Below, in pieces: positions 56,593 through 64,000 of a DNA stretch of 64,000 nucleotides (the stretch's first letter is position 1; each line of letters begins with the position of its first letter). A program made the position numbers and the translations under genes. The stretch is from Lentzea terrae (GTDB lineage: Bacteria > Actinomycetota > Actinomycetes > Mycobacteriales > Pseudonocardiaceae): positions 284,088-348,087 of the forward strand of contig NZ_QFWW01000024.1 of NCBI RefSeq assembly GCF_003265345.1. Direction: 5' to 3'. The notes beneath the pieces are model-generated. The model was not told the origin of the DNA, ran no database searches, and saw nothing but the letters and a program-made list of their open reading frames with translations.

Positions 56593-58027
56593 CCCTTTTC
56601 ACGGTGCCTCGCGCGCCATCGACCTGGACCCGGTCACCTGAAGCGATTCGGGTCGTCGCGTTCCCACAGCCCACCACGGCCGGGATTCCCAGCTCTCGCG
56701 CCACGATCGCCGCGTGCGAGAGCGGTGCACCAACGTCCGTCACGACGGCCGCAGCACGGGTGAACAACGGCGTCCAGCCGATGTTCGTCACCGTTGTCAC
56801 GAGGATTTCGCCTTGCTGCAACGACTCCCCGTCCTCGACCCGCGTCAGCACCCGTGCGACGCCCTCGACCACACCCGCCGAACCGGGGAAACCGGTGACG
56901 TCCGACGGCATCGGCACGTCGCTGGTCGCGTCGTAGAGATCGGCTCGCCGGTTCGCTGAGGCGGCCCAGGACTCCGGGTCGAACCGTCCGCGGATCACCG
57001 CCGGATACGGAGGCAGCGCGCGATAACGCTCGTAGGCCTTCCGTTGCGCGTGCACCCGGTCCAACAACGACGTCTCGCCGCCCAGCACGCGCAGGACGTC
57101 GTCGATCGGCAGGAAGAACAGGTCGTCCCCGGCCGACGTCAGCTCCCCGGCCCGCAGCACGAACGCCCGCAGCACCCAGAACGCCCGCACCATCTCGGAC
57201 CGGGCCTGTTCCCGGGCCCGCGCACCGGCCCCGATCCGGTCCAGCTGCTTGCGGATCTTCGGGGCCGCTGCCGGATGCCGTGCCACCAGCCGTTCCCACG
57301 CTTCGGCGCGCGCGGAAGCCTGCCGCGACAACAACACCTCGGGGTCGGCCAGCGTCGCCAGCTGCTGGGAGATCCACGACGGGTCCTCGGCCGGGCGAGG
57401 TGCGTAGATCTCGAACTCGTTGGCGGACCGATGTCCCCAGGCCTGCGCGAACGTGTCCCGGTCGATCTCCCCGGACTTCAGCCGGGCCAGGCCGACCACC
57501 GGCCCCATGCTCGCCAGCCCGGCACCGTCGTGGAAGCCGGTCAGCAACGTGGCCGCGTCCTCCTCGCCGACCAGCGCGACGAGCCGGCGCCGGAACGCGG
57601 CCGGCCCGCCCGCGATCATCCGCGCCCCGGCGTCGAGGATCGGGCAGACGAACCGCAGCAGGTGGTCGAGCTCGCGCCGCCACAGCCCGAGCAGCTCCGC
57701 CGGTGCGGCGCAGTCGGCGATCCGCTTGTGCGAAACGGCGCAGCGGCCGGGGTTGTCCCTGATCAGCTGGGGGAGCCGGGTCCGGTAGAGGATCTGTTGC
57801 TTGATCGGCCCGCCCAGGCTGGTCAGCACCGCGCCCATGATCGCGAGCCGGGACATCGGCAGCGGCGGCACGGTCACGCCGGCCGGGATGCGCCCGAACG
57901 TCTCCTCGCCCGACCGCAGCATCTCGTCGGCCTTGCCGATCGCCGTGCCCAGCGCGGTGAAGGTACTGATGTTGAGGTAGAAGCGGCCGCCGATGTTGCC
58001 GGAGATCCGGTGCGGCCCGATCGTCAT
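56585..58027 (-). pseudogene. 5'-truncated PEP-utilising enzyme (rifampicin phosphotransferase-like), ATP-grasp domain missing
   Basis: From ATG 58027 the protein has 480 residues. It starts in the middle of the fold with MTIGPHRISGNIGGRFYLNISTFTALG and ends with the phosphohistidine swivel domain: LVTTVTNIGWTPLFTRAAAVVTDVGAPLSHAAIVARELGIPAVVG, the histidine in SHAAIVARELG. Full-length relatives such as Rph are about 860 residues and start with an ATP-grasp domain, of which nothing is seen. Upstream of 58027 the next gene begins in the other direction only 31 bases away, so the 5' half has been lost, probably by a deletion that brought the sigma factor gene next to it. Without ATP binding it cannot catalyse the phosphotransfer alone. 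Confidence 0.7.
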
Positions 58028-58057
58028 GTCGATCGAGGTCAGGCCGATCGCGTTCGG

Positions 58058-59284
58058 ATGATCGAAGACATCTTCCGCGCGGAGTACGGCCGCGCGGTGT
58101 CCGTCCTGACCCGCGTCCTCGGCGATCTCGACCTCGCCGAGGACGCGGTGCAGGACGCCTTCACCACGGCTGTGCAGCGCTGGCCGGTCGACGGCATTCC
58201 ACCGGCGCCCGCGGGCTGGATCATCACGACCGCCCGCAACCGCGCGATCGACAAGCTGCGCCGCGAGTCCAAGGGCCGCGAGAAGCAGGCAGAGGCTTTG
58301 TTGCTGCAGGGCGAACCGGAGGAGGTAGGTGACGTGCCCGACGACCGGCTGCGGCTCATCTTCACCTGCTGCCACCCGTCGCTCGCGCTGCCGGCCCAGG
58401 TCGCGTTGACGTTGAAGTTGCTCGGTGGGCTCGGCACCGGCGAGATCGCCAGGGCGTTCCTGGTGCCGGAACCCACGATGGCGCAACGGATCGTGCGCGC
58501 GAAGGGCAAGATCCGCGCGGCCCGCATCCCGTACCGGGTGCCGCGCGACGCGGACCTGCCGGAGCGGGTGAAGGCAGTGCTGGCGGTCGTCTACCTGATC
58601 TTCAACGAGGGTTGTCTGGACAAGGCGGAGCTGGCCGACGAGGCGATCCGGCTCGGCCGCGTGCTCGCGCAGCTCATGCCGGACGAACCCGAGGTGTGGG
58701 GACTGCTGGCGTTGATGCTGCTGGTGACGTCACGCCGAGATGCCCGGCTGCGCGACGGCGAGCTGGTGCTGCTCGAAGATCAGGACCGTGCGCGGTGGGA
58801 CGCGGGCCTGATCGCCGAAGGGCAGGACATCGTGCGGCGCTGCCTGCGCTGGAACCAGCCCGGTCCGTACCAGATCCAGGCCGCCATCAACGCCGTGCAC
58901 AGCGATCCACCGACCGACTGGCATCAGGTCGTGGCGCTGTACGACCAGCTGCTGGCGATCACGCCCAGTCCGGTCGTGGCACTGCATCGCGCCGTTGCGG
59001 TCGCTGAGGTCGACGGACCTGCTGAGGCACTGCGGCAGGTCGACTTGCTGGACCTCGACCGCTATCACCTGTTCCACGCCGTGCGGGCGGATCTGCTGAC
59101 CCGGCTCGGCGAAGACCCGCGAACAGCGCTGGAGGCCGCGCTCGCCCTGGCGGAACACCCGGCCGAACGCGACCTCCTGCGGAAACGGCTAGGCCTTGCG
59201 GCGGCGGACCAGCAGAATCGCGCCGACGACCACCAGCAGGACGACGACGATCCACACCCAGGCGGGCACGCCACCGGACTCTGA
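58058..59284 (+). CDS. ECF sigma factor with C-terminal DUF6596/TPR-like extension (ECF42-type)
   Basis: A protein of 408 residues from ATG 58058. Region 2 is FRAEYGRAVSVLTRVLGDLDLAEDAVQDAFTTAVQRWPVDGIPPAPAGWIITTARNRAIDKLRRES. Region 4 is ALTLKLLGGLGTGEIARAFLVPEPTMAQRIVRAKGKI. A helical C-terminal extension follows with VYLIFNEGCLDKAELADEAIRLGRVLAQLMPDEPEVWGLLALMLL, the DUF6596 domain of ECF42-type factors, which regulates sigma activity without a separate anti-sigma factor. The normal protein should end near ERDLLRKRLGL; the last 30 residues (AADQQNRADDHQQDDDDPH and on) read antisense through the CopC gene's transmembrane end. That tail is of shadow-like composition and may be an unusual addition. 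A YCII-domain partner gene, common beside ECF42, is not seen. Confidence 0.85.
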   Translation: MIEDIFRAEYGRAVSVLTRVLGDLDLAEDAVQDAFTTAVQRWPVDGIPPAPAGWIITTARNRAIDKLRRESKGREKQAEALLLQGEPEEVGDVPDDRLRLIFTCCHPSLALPAQVALTLKLLGGLGTGEIARAFLVPEPTMAQRIVRAKGKIRAARIPYRVPRDADLPERVKAVLAVVYLIFNEGCLDKAELADEAIRLGRVLAQLMPDEPEVWGLLALMLLVTSRRDARLRDGELVLLEDQDRARWDAGLIAEGQDIVRRCLRWNQPGPYQIQAAINAVHSDPPTDWHQVVALYDQLLAITPSPVVALHRAVAVAEVDGPAEALRQVDLLDLDRYHLFHAVRADLLTRLGEDPRTALEAALALAEHPAERDLLRKRLGLAAADQQNRADDHQQDDDDPHPGGHATGL

Positions 59285-59734
59285 CTGCGTGGTCGTCGGG
59301 GGAGCGTTCGTCACCGGTGCGCTCATCGTCACGGACGACGTCGTCTGTGTTGTCGTCGGCTGGGCCGCGACGTTCATCGTGAAGGTGAAGGAGCCGGCGA
59401 TGATGTCACCGTCGTCGGCCTGCGCCTTCCACGCGAGCGTGTGCGCACCGGCCTTGGCTCCGGCGGCGTCGACCGTCGCCGTGATCGTCTTGTCGACGGC
59501 GTGGGCCTGGGTGACCGGCCACTTGGTGCCGTCCGGACCCGTCACGGTGATCGCGTCGCCGTCGGGCAGGCTGACGACGTCGCTGAACGTCAGCTCGATC
59601 TGCTTGGGCGGGGCGTCGAGTGCCGCGCCGGACGCCGGGTTGCTGCTCTTGAGCTCGGCGTGGGCCTGTGCGGGGACGGCGACGGCCGTCACGGCGAGCA
59701 GTGCCAGCACGAGCGCGCTGAAGTAACGCCTCAC
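59189..59734 (-). CDS. CopC-domain copper-binding protein with C-terminal membrane anchor
   Basis: A protein of 181 residues from GTG 59734; the frame upstream to 59821 is not supported. The signal peptide ends at PAQAHAELKSSNPASGAALDAPP. The histidine directly after the cleavage site (HAELKSSNPA) is the CopC N-terminal copper ligand. Other CopC strands: QIELTFSDVVSLPDGDAITVTGPDG, and VDKTITATVDA then AGAHTLAWKAQADDGDIIAGSFTFTM. A Thr-rich linker and a single membrane helix (WVWIVVVLLVVVGAILLV) with RRRKA anchor it. It binds copper outside the cell. No CopD domain follows. Confidence 0.9.
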   Translation of the reverse strand: MRRYFSALVLALLAVTAVAVPAQAHAELKSSNPASGAALDAPPKQIELTFSDVVSLPDGDAITVTGPDGTKWPVTQAHAVDKTITATVDAAGAKAGAHTLAWKAQADDGDIIAGSFTFTMNVAAQPTTTQTTSSVTMSAPVTNAPPTTTQSESGGVPAWVWIVVVLLVVVGAILLVRRRKA

Positions 59735-59829
59735 GTGCGCAGCGTAGTGGTCAACGCGCGGTACGTGGTTCCCTGTCGGATTAGACAGGGTCGTTGTCTC
59801 CCGGCGGGGCGCCGATTTCACTGACCGGC

Positions 59830-60306
59830 ATGCACGACTTCTTACGCGTGCTCTACGAGAACCACCAACACAGTCTGCTGAACTTCGCCACCCGGCTGAC
59901 CGGAGACCGCGCGGCCGCCGAGGACGTCGTGCAGGAGACGTTCTTCCGGGCGTGGCGGCATCCCGAGTCGTTCGCCGACGGCACCTCCGCCCGCGGCTGG
60001 CTGATCACGGTGGCGCGCAACGTGGTCATCGACCGGGTTCGGGCGAAGACGGTGCGGCCGCACGAGACCGGCGAGCACGAACCGGAACCGGCTCCCGATC
60101 ACGCCCAGCAGGTCGTGGACGCGTTGGTGATGGACGCCGTGCTCGCGTCACTGTCCTATGAACACCGTCGCGTGCTGACCGAGCTCTACTACAACGGCCG
60201 CACCTACACCGAGACCGCGGTGTGTCTGGGCGTGCCGACAGGGACGGTGAAGTCTCGGACGCACTACGCGTTGTGCGAGCTACGCCGACAGTTCGAAGCC
60301 GGCTAG
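59830..60306 (+). CDS. ECF RNA polymerase sigma factor, SigL/SigK-like
   Basis: A protein of 158 residues from ATG 59830; TTG 59794 is an unlikely alternative. Region 2 is LYENHQHSLLNFATRLTGDRAAAEDVVQETFFRAWRHPESF, then ARGWLITVARNVVIDRVRAK. Region 4 is LSYEHRRVLTELYYNGRTYTETAVCLGVPTGTVKSRTHYALCELRR. This is a compact two-domain ECF factor. An anti-sigma factor gene is expected next but the following gene is convergent, so control must lie elsewhere. A hairpin-like repeat CCCTGTCGGATTAGACAGGG (59771-59790) in the promoter region could be an operator. The 3' end overlaps the convergent gene by 27 bases. Confidence 0.9.
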   Translation: MHDFLRVLYENHQHSLLNFATRLTGDRAAAEDVVQETFFRAWRHPESFADGTSARGWLITVARNVVIDRVRAKTVRPHETGEHEPEPAPDHAQQVVDALVMDAVLASLSYEHRRVLTELYYNGRTYTETAVCLGVPTGTVKSRTHYALCELRRQFEAG

Positions 60307-60774
60307 GTCCTCGAACCGCGGCCTGCCCGGCGCGCTCCGGTCCGCCACCAACGCGATCCGGTCGGCGATCCACTCACCACTGATCGCCGCACCCGCGTGT
60401 GCCGCGGGCACCCGGCCGCGCGCGATGACGATGTCCGCCTGGAACGGTTGCGGATGCGTGACCGGCACGATCGGCGCGGTCGCGGCGAACACCACCGCGG
60501 CCAGGTCGTCCAACCCGGACACCGGCACGCCGAGCCACTGCCCGATCGACCGCGTCCTCGGCCCCAGCACGCACCTCGTCGCCGGTGCGCCGTCGAGCTC
60601 CTCGTTGAGTGCGTCGATCAGGCCGGGCACGACGCGGTCGGGCACGGTGCCCAGCGGCCGCACCTTGACCAGCCACTGCGCGGGCACCGACCACTGGATC
60701 CCCGGCGGTCTCGGGAGCGCGCCGAGCACCTCGACGATCGCCGGCGGCGGCCAGATCGCGACGGACAGCCTCAC
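60280..60774 (-). CDS. 2H phosphoesterase-like (2'-5' RNA ligase fold) protein lacking both catalytic histidines
   Basis: A protein of 164 residues from GTG 60774, overlapping the MFS stop as GTGA. The scaffold is that of actinobacterial 2'-5' RNA ligase proteins: LSVAIWPPPAIVEVLGALPRPPGIQWSVPAQWLVKVRPLG, VVPGLIDALNEELDGAPATRCVLGP and HPQPFQADIVIARGR. The two HxT/S motifs that define the 2H superfamily, normally QWHVTLRFLG and PHLTLAR, read LVKV (35-38) and ADIV (113-116) here. Both catalytic histidines are gone while the fold signature stays, so this is probably a non-catalytic nucleotide- or RNA-binding protein. Confidence 0.65.
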   Translation of the reverse strand: MRLSVAIWPPPAIVEVLGALPRPPGIQWSVPAQWLVKVRPLGTVPDRVVPGLIDALNEELDGAPATRCVLGPRTRSIGQWLGVPVSGLDDLAAVVFAATAPIVPVTHPQPFQADIVIARGRVPAAHAGAAISGEWIADRIALVADRSAPGRPRFEDLAGFELSA

Positions 60775-61940
60775 GCCGCCGATTGTGGGACACGCGGCGT
60801 GAGTTGGGGCAGCGAAAGCACGCAGGCGAGCGCGGCGGCCACCCCGGCGGCGATCACCGGCGCCACCGGTTCCACGTCGTACAACAGGGAGCTCAGCATC
60901 GGCCCGGCGAGGAACGTCAGTCCGTACGTGGCGTGGACCAGACCGGCGACCAGGCCCTGGTGCCGCGGTCCGACGCCGAGCGAGGCCGCCGCGGCGAACC
61001 CGGTGACCGCCAGGCCGAGCCCGAACGCCACCACCAGGTACGCGGTTGCCATCAGCCAGAACGACGGCGCGACCGCCAGCACCGCGTAGCCGGCCAACGC
61101 GATCGGCGCGCCGGTGCGCATCAACCGGGCGGCGGGCCACTTCAGCAGCGGGACGACCGCACCTTGCGTCACGACGAGCCCGAGCGCCGCGACGGCCGTC
61201 ATGCCGCTGGCCGCCAACGAGGAGGTGCTGACCTCCAGCTGGTCCTTGGCGAGCAACGTGATGATGACCTGCGACAGTCCGAACGACAGCCACATCAGGA
61301 GCCCGAATGCAAAGGCGCGCAACAGCTCCAGCGGCTGGGGCGGCATGTTTTCTTGCGGACGTTCTACGGGCTTGACGGCGACGATGACAAAGACGAGAAC
61401 GAGGAGTGCGAGCGCGGGCGCGAGGTAGAGCGGCAGCATCAGGGAGACGGCCGTGAGCACGCCACCGACCGGCGGCCCGACCAACGCGGCCAGCCCCTGC
61501 GCCGCACCGACCAGTCCGAACGCTTTGGTCCGTTCCTCTTCCCGCACGACGCCCGCGACGGCGAGCGCGGCGATCGGCAACACGGCGAGCCCGGCGCCCA
61601 GCAGCACGCTGCGGAACGCCAGCACGAAGGTGAACGCCTGGTCGGACGTCAGCGTCTCGTCCTGGCCGAACGTCACCGCCGCGGCGAACCCGGCCAGGCC
61701 GAGCACGCACAGACCGGCACCGGCGAGCAGCACGCTCCGCAAGCCGATCACGTCGAGCAACCAGCCCCAGAACGGGCTCGTCAGGACGACTGCCACGGAG
61801 GAGATCGTGAGCATGAGACCCAGCTGGCTCACGTTGAGGCCGAGCTCGCCGACCAGCGGAGCGAGAGTGGGCACGAGCAACTGCTGCGCCGTGGACATCG
61901 CCAGCAATGCGATCAGCACGGGCATCAGGAATCTCGGCAC
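60771..61940 (-). CDS. MFS transporter
   Basis: A protein of 389 residues from GTG 61940, twelve membrane helices. The motif A region is FWGWLLDVIGLRSVLLAGAGLCVLG between helices 2 and 3, and the motif C-like stretch LVGAAQGLAALVGPPVGGVLTAV in helix 5 is typical of drug/proton antiporters. No substrate can be assigned. Its stop overlaps the start of the degenerate 2H protein gene, so the two are made together, an odd pairing. The gene is divergent from the RsbW-like genes at 62067. Confidence 0.85.
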   Translation of the reverse strand: MPRFLMPVLIALLAMSTAQQLLVPTLAPLVGELGLNVSQLGLMLTISSVAVVLTSPFWGWLLDVIGLRSVLLAGAGLCVLGLAGFAAAVTFGQDETLTSDQAFTFVLAFRSVLLGAGLAVLPIAALAVAGVVREEERTKAFGLVGAAQGLAALVGPPVGGVLTAVSLMLPLYLAPALALLVLVFVIVAVKPVERPQENMPPQPLELLRAFAFGLLMWLSFGLSQVIITLLAKDQLEVSTSSLAASGMTAVAALGLVVTQGAVVPLLKWPAARLMRTGAPIALAGYAVLAVAPSFWLMATAYLVVAFGLGLAVTGFAAAASLGVGPRHQGLVAGLVHATYGLTFLAGPMLSSLLYDVEPVAPVIAAGVAAALACVLSLPQLTPRVPQSAA

Positions 61941-62066
61941 TCGTTCCCCCTCGGGTGCGACAGCGACGTGAGCGTAGTTGTAGTTCAGCCCGCTGAACGG
62001 ATGGTTTGGCGATTGATGCAGTTGGGTAACCCGCGCCCGAAGTGATCAAGACGACCTAGGAGCGGT

Positions 62067-62462
62067 TTGGCGCGCGACCAGGCAGCGAGGACGAGTGAGC
62101 CGGCAGATCTGCCGCTGGGCAGGCAACGGCCGTCGCTCGCGACCGTTCGGCGCTGGGTGCGGCTGCAGCTGGTAGGAGAGGCTCCCGACTGCGTCGGAGA
62201 CGTGTTGCTGGTGGTGAACGAGCTGGTCAGCAACGCCTACCGCTACACGTCGGAGCCGTCGTTCCTGCGGGTGGCCGTGGAACGGGTGAAGATCCGCGTC
62301 GAGATCGCGCACGACTCTCGCGCACACCCGCCGTTGCGGAAGGTCTCCCGGCCACAGCGGGGATACGGCCTGGTGCTGGTCGCCCGGCTGTCGGATCGGT
62401 GGGGTGTGGACCGGGCGCACGGCGACACCGTCGTCTGGGCGGATTTGCCGAGGGAGGTGTGA
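62067..62462 (+). CDS. RsbW-like ATP-binding protein (HATPase_c_2), copy 1
   Basis: A protein of 131 residues from TTG 62067, AGGAG five bases upstream. A single GHKL ATPase domain: LVVNELVSNAYRYTSEPSFLRVAV (N box with the Mg-binding Asn), IAHDSRAHPPLRK (the G1 region, altered: the usual DxGxG is D-S-R-A), and QRGYGLVLVARLSDRWGVD (G2). Such proteins are anti-sigma factor kinases or stand-alone regulators, very numerous in streptomycete-type actinobacteria. No anti-anti-sigma or sigma gene is adjacent; the nearest ECF genes are 2-4 kb away. Its partner is unknown. Confidence 0.8.
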   Translation: MARDQAARTSEPADLPLGRQRPSLATVRRWVRLQLVGEAPDCVGDVLLVVNELVSNAYRYTSEPSFLRVAVERVKIRVEIAHDSRAHPPLRKVSRPQRGYGLVLVARLSDRWGVDRAHGDTVVWADLPREV

Positions 62463-62544
62463 TTCCAGTTCGGTGGGTTTCGATCTGCCCTCTCGTGGGT
62501 ACGGATCCTGCTGCCTTGAACGAACAGGGCACGGGGAGATGCTG

Positions 62545-62946
62545 ATGGGTATTGCAGGACGGTCCGGCGAACGCCTGGACCTCGTCCTACCAGACGGAAT
62601 GCTCCCGCTCGCAGACGTGCGGGCGGAAGTTCGGCGGTTGCTGAGGGGGATGCACGAGAACGTCGTGGTCGACGTGATGGTGGTGGCCACGGAACTGGTG
62701 AGCAACGCGTACCACCACGCGGCGCCACCTCGCCGCGCCCGCATTCTTCGCCTGCCTGAGCGCGAAGTCGTGCGGGTCGAGGTCGACGACGGAACACCCG
62801 GCCGCTTCCCGCAGTTGGGACGCATGGGTTTCCTCGGGCGGAGGCAGCGGGGGTTGTTGCTGGTCAACGGCTTGGCGCAGGTGTGGGGCCACAACCGGTT
62901 CCCGGACTCGAAAACCGTGTGGGCGGACGTGTCGTCGATCAGATGA
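62545..62946 (+). CDS. RsbW-like ATP-binding protein (HATPase_c_2), copy 2
   Basis: A protein of 133 residues from ATG 62545, GGGGAG six bases upstream; ATG 62539 is too close to that site. The domain reads VVATELVSNAYHHAAPPRRARILRLPEREVVRVEVDDGTPGRFPQL, with N box and a more regular G1 (DDGTPG), and RRQRGLLLVNGLAQVWGHN (G2). It resembles copy 1 in plan (NELVSNAY/TELVSNAY) but not closely in sequence. Same strand, 82 bases after copy 1. The last eight bases overlap the convergent beta-lactamase gene. The partner sigma or anti-anti-sigma is not in the window. Confidence 0.8.
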   Translation: MGIAGRSGERLDLVLPDGMLPLADVRAEVRRLLRGMHENVVVDVMVVATELVSNAYHHAAPPRRARILRLPEREVVRVEVDDGTPGRFPQLGRMGFLGRRQRGLLLVNGLAQVWGHNRFPDSKTVWADVSSIR

Positions 62947-63838
62947 TGGTCTTGACGACATAGGCGGCGGCCTCGGCAATGAGGGCTTCGTCGTATTTGG
63001 CGTCCCCTTGTGACTTGCTGGACATGATCGAAATCACGATCGGCTCGCGGTTCGGCGGCCAGGCGATGGCGATGTCGTTGAGCGTGCCGTAGTCGCCGGT
63101 GCCCGTCTTGTCAGCGATGCGCCAGTCCTGCGGCACGCCGGCCCTGATGCGCTTGGCCCCCGTGACCGAGCGGGTCAGCAGGTCCGTGAGGAAGTCTCGC
63201 TTCGCCGGCTCGAGCGCGTCGCCGAGCACGATCTTCTGGTAGGCCGTACCGATTGCCCGCGGCGTGGTCGTGTCCCTCGGGTCGCCCGGGGTCGCCTCGG
63301 TGATCGCGGGCTCGGTTCGGTCCATCCTGGTTTCGGTGTCGCCCAGCTCGCGCAGGTAACCGGTGAGTTGGGTCGGGCCGCCCAGGTCTTTGAGCAGGAG
63401 GTTGCCTGCCGTGCCGTCGCTGAACCTGACTGCGGCGTCGCACAGGTCTTTGAGCGTCATGCCGGTCTGGACGTTCGGCCTGGTTTTCGTGGAGCTCTTC
63501 ATCAGGTCGGCTTCGGTGTACCTGACCAGGGTGTCCAGGTGTTGCATCGGGTTGCGGTGGAGGACGGCTGCTGTTGCCAGGCCTTTGAAGGTCGAGCAGA
63601 ACGCGAACCGCTCGTCTGCTCGGTGTTCGATCGTGCTCACGCCTGCTGCGTAGACGCCGAGCCTGGCGTCGTACTTCTTCTCCAGCTCGAACAGGGCTTC
63701 GTGCCGGACTGGGGCTGCGGTGGTCGTCGGTGGGGTGGTCTGGGTTGTGTTCGTCGTGGTTGGTGGTGCGGGTGCGGGTGCGCAGCCGGCTAGGGGGAGC
63801 AGGGCCATCGACTTGAGCAGGGTGCGTCGCGCGGTCAC
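62939..63838 (-). CDS. class A beta-lactamase, Tat/lipobox type
   Basis: About 299 residues from GTG 63838; GTG 63847 is possible. The N-terminus TARRTLLKSMALLPLAGC combines a twin-arginine motif with a lipobox (Cys19), so a Tat-exported lipoprotein is likely. A Thr/Pro linker follows. Active-site motifs: Ser82-x-x-Lys85 in CSTFKGL (Ambler 70/73), SDG at 140-142 in RFSDGTAGNLLL (Ambler 130-132), Glu176 in RTEPAITEATPGDPRD (Ambler 166), and KTG in ADKTGTGDYG (Ambler 234). Gly in place of Asn132 is the feature known from Mycobacterium tuberculosis BlaC. It hydrolyses beta-lactams at the outer face of the membrane. No BlaI/BlaR regulator is nearby. Confidence 0.93.
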   Translation of the reverse strand: MTARRTLLKSMALLPLAGCAPAPAPPTTTNTTQTTPPTTTAAPVRHEALFELEKKYDARLGVYAAGVSTIEHRADERFAFCSTFKGLATAAVLHRNPMQHLDTLVRYTEADLMKSSTKTRPNVQTGMTLKDLCDAAVRFSDGTAGNLLLKDLGGPTQLTGYLRELGDTETRMDRTEPAITEATPGDPRDTTTPRAIGTAYQKIVLGDALEPAKRDFLTDLLTRSVTGAKRIRAGVPQDWRIADKTGTGDYGTLNDIAIAWPPNREPIVISIMSSKSQGDAKYDEALIAEAAAYVVKTII

Positions 63839-64000
63839 GTTCTCCACGTTATTTGATCTCTGGAGCTTTGGGGCGAGTCGGGTCGCCTTGCGTTGGTGGT
63901 TTGCGTGTGTCTTGACGGGCTTTGGTTGCGTCATCGCCGCTTCGCGACGATTGCGATTGGGGCTTGACTTCGGGGCCCTTTCGAGGCGCTGCGTCGGGCG

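Noticed and set aside
1..64000. tRNA, rRNA, CRISPR arrays, insertion sequences, prophage
   Set aside because: I looked for these by eye and found none; the only tandem repeats are those in the repeat-protein gene. A tRNA could be missed without a covariance search.
63848..64000. Possible gene at the right edge
   Set aside because: No reading frame with recognisable content is visible in the last 150 bases; the sequence may be the promoter region of the beta-lactamase gene or the end of a gene outside the window.

Overview
The window is a stretch of high-GC actinobacterial chromosome. Codon usage, many GTG starts, a DivIVA-type coiled-coil protein, ECF sigma factors with a C-terminal extension, an IdeR/DmdR-type iron box, a DasR-type dre site, an actinobacterial SOS box and secreted polysaccharide-degrading enzymes all fit a filamentous soil actinomycete. 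Pseudonocardiales (Lentzea, Saccharothrix or Amycolatopsis type) is my best guess, but no rRNA is present to confirm it. I see no tRNA, rRNA, CRISPR array, insertion sequence or prophage.

Layout. 0-4.5 kb: a leftward operon of a PLP aminotransferase, a DUF4331 protein, a TPR protein and a NicO-type metal transporter cut by the left edge, the last three coupled by 4-base GTGA overlaps. 4.6-10.6 kb: a secreted hydrolase, then a type II topoisomerase B/A gene pair. 10.6-18 kb: MHYT sensor, DivIVA-like protein, YchJ-like and hotdog-like proteins, an 817-residue protein of unknown role, a short carboxylesterase, an SGNH hydrolase and a frameshifted small membrane protein. 18-23 kb: GlxA/DJ-1 pair, NarL-type two-component system and ABC transporter. 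22.8-31 kb: a leftward block of glycosyltransferase, DUF2064 protein, methyltransferase, molybdopterin oxidoreductase and membrane protein, facing a polytopic membrane protein, with an epimerase and an OmpR-type two-component system alongside.

31-38 kb is carbohydrate metabolism: a GH64 beta-1,3-glucanase behind a LacI-type operator, a glucose-dehydrogenase-like enzyme, and a GH65 phosphorylase coupled to beta-phosphoglucomutase. It is followed by a DUF5709 protein, a VIT-family protein and an alcohol dehydrogenase. 38-42 kb: a gene of unknown function behind a near-perfect SOS box, a cysteine-free HesB-like protein and tandem NlpC/P60 cell-wall hydrolases. 42-47 kb: MFS transporter coupled to a doubly frameshifted cysteine-synthase-like gene, then an iron-box-controlled siderophore-binding lipoprotein and exporter-like MFS. 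47-52 kb: propeller protein, prolyl aminopeptidase, DUF1992 protein, an AA10 LPMO with a dre site, and a secreted protein carrying ten SANxAERRQ repeats.

52-64 kb: two overlapping NB-ARC/LuxR regulators, a thioredoxin-like lipoprotein, an HPF-like protein, a 5'-truncated PEP-utilising enzyme abutting an ECF sigma gene, a CopC-domain protein, a second ECF sigma, a degenerate 2H phosphoesterase-like protein coupled to an MFS transporter, two RsbW-like ATPases and a class A beta-lactamase.

The best candidates for undescribed biology are the SANxAERRQ repeat protein, the SOS-box gene at 38.2 kb, the glycosyltransferase/DUF2064/molybdoenzyme block at 23-31 kb and the aminotransferase/DUF4331/TPR/NicO operon.
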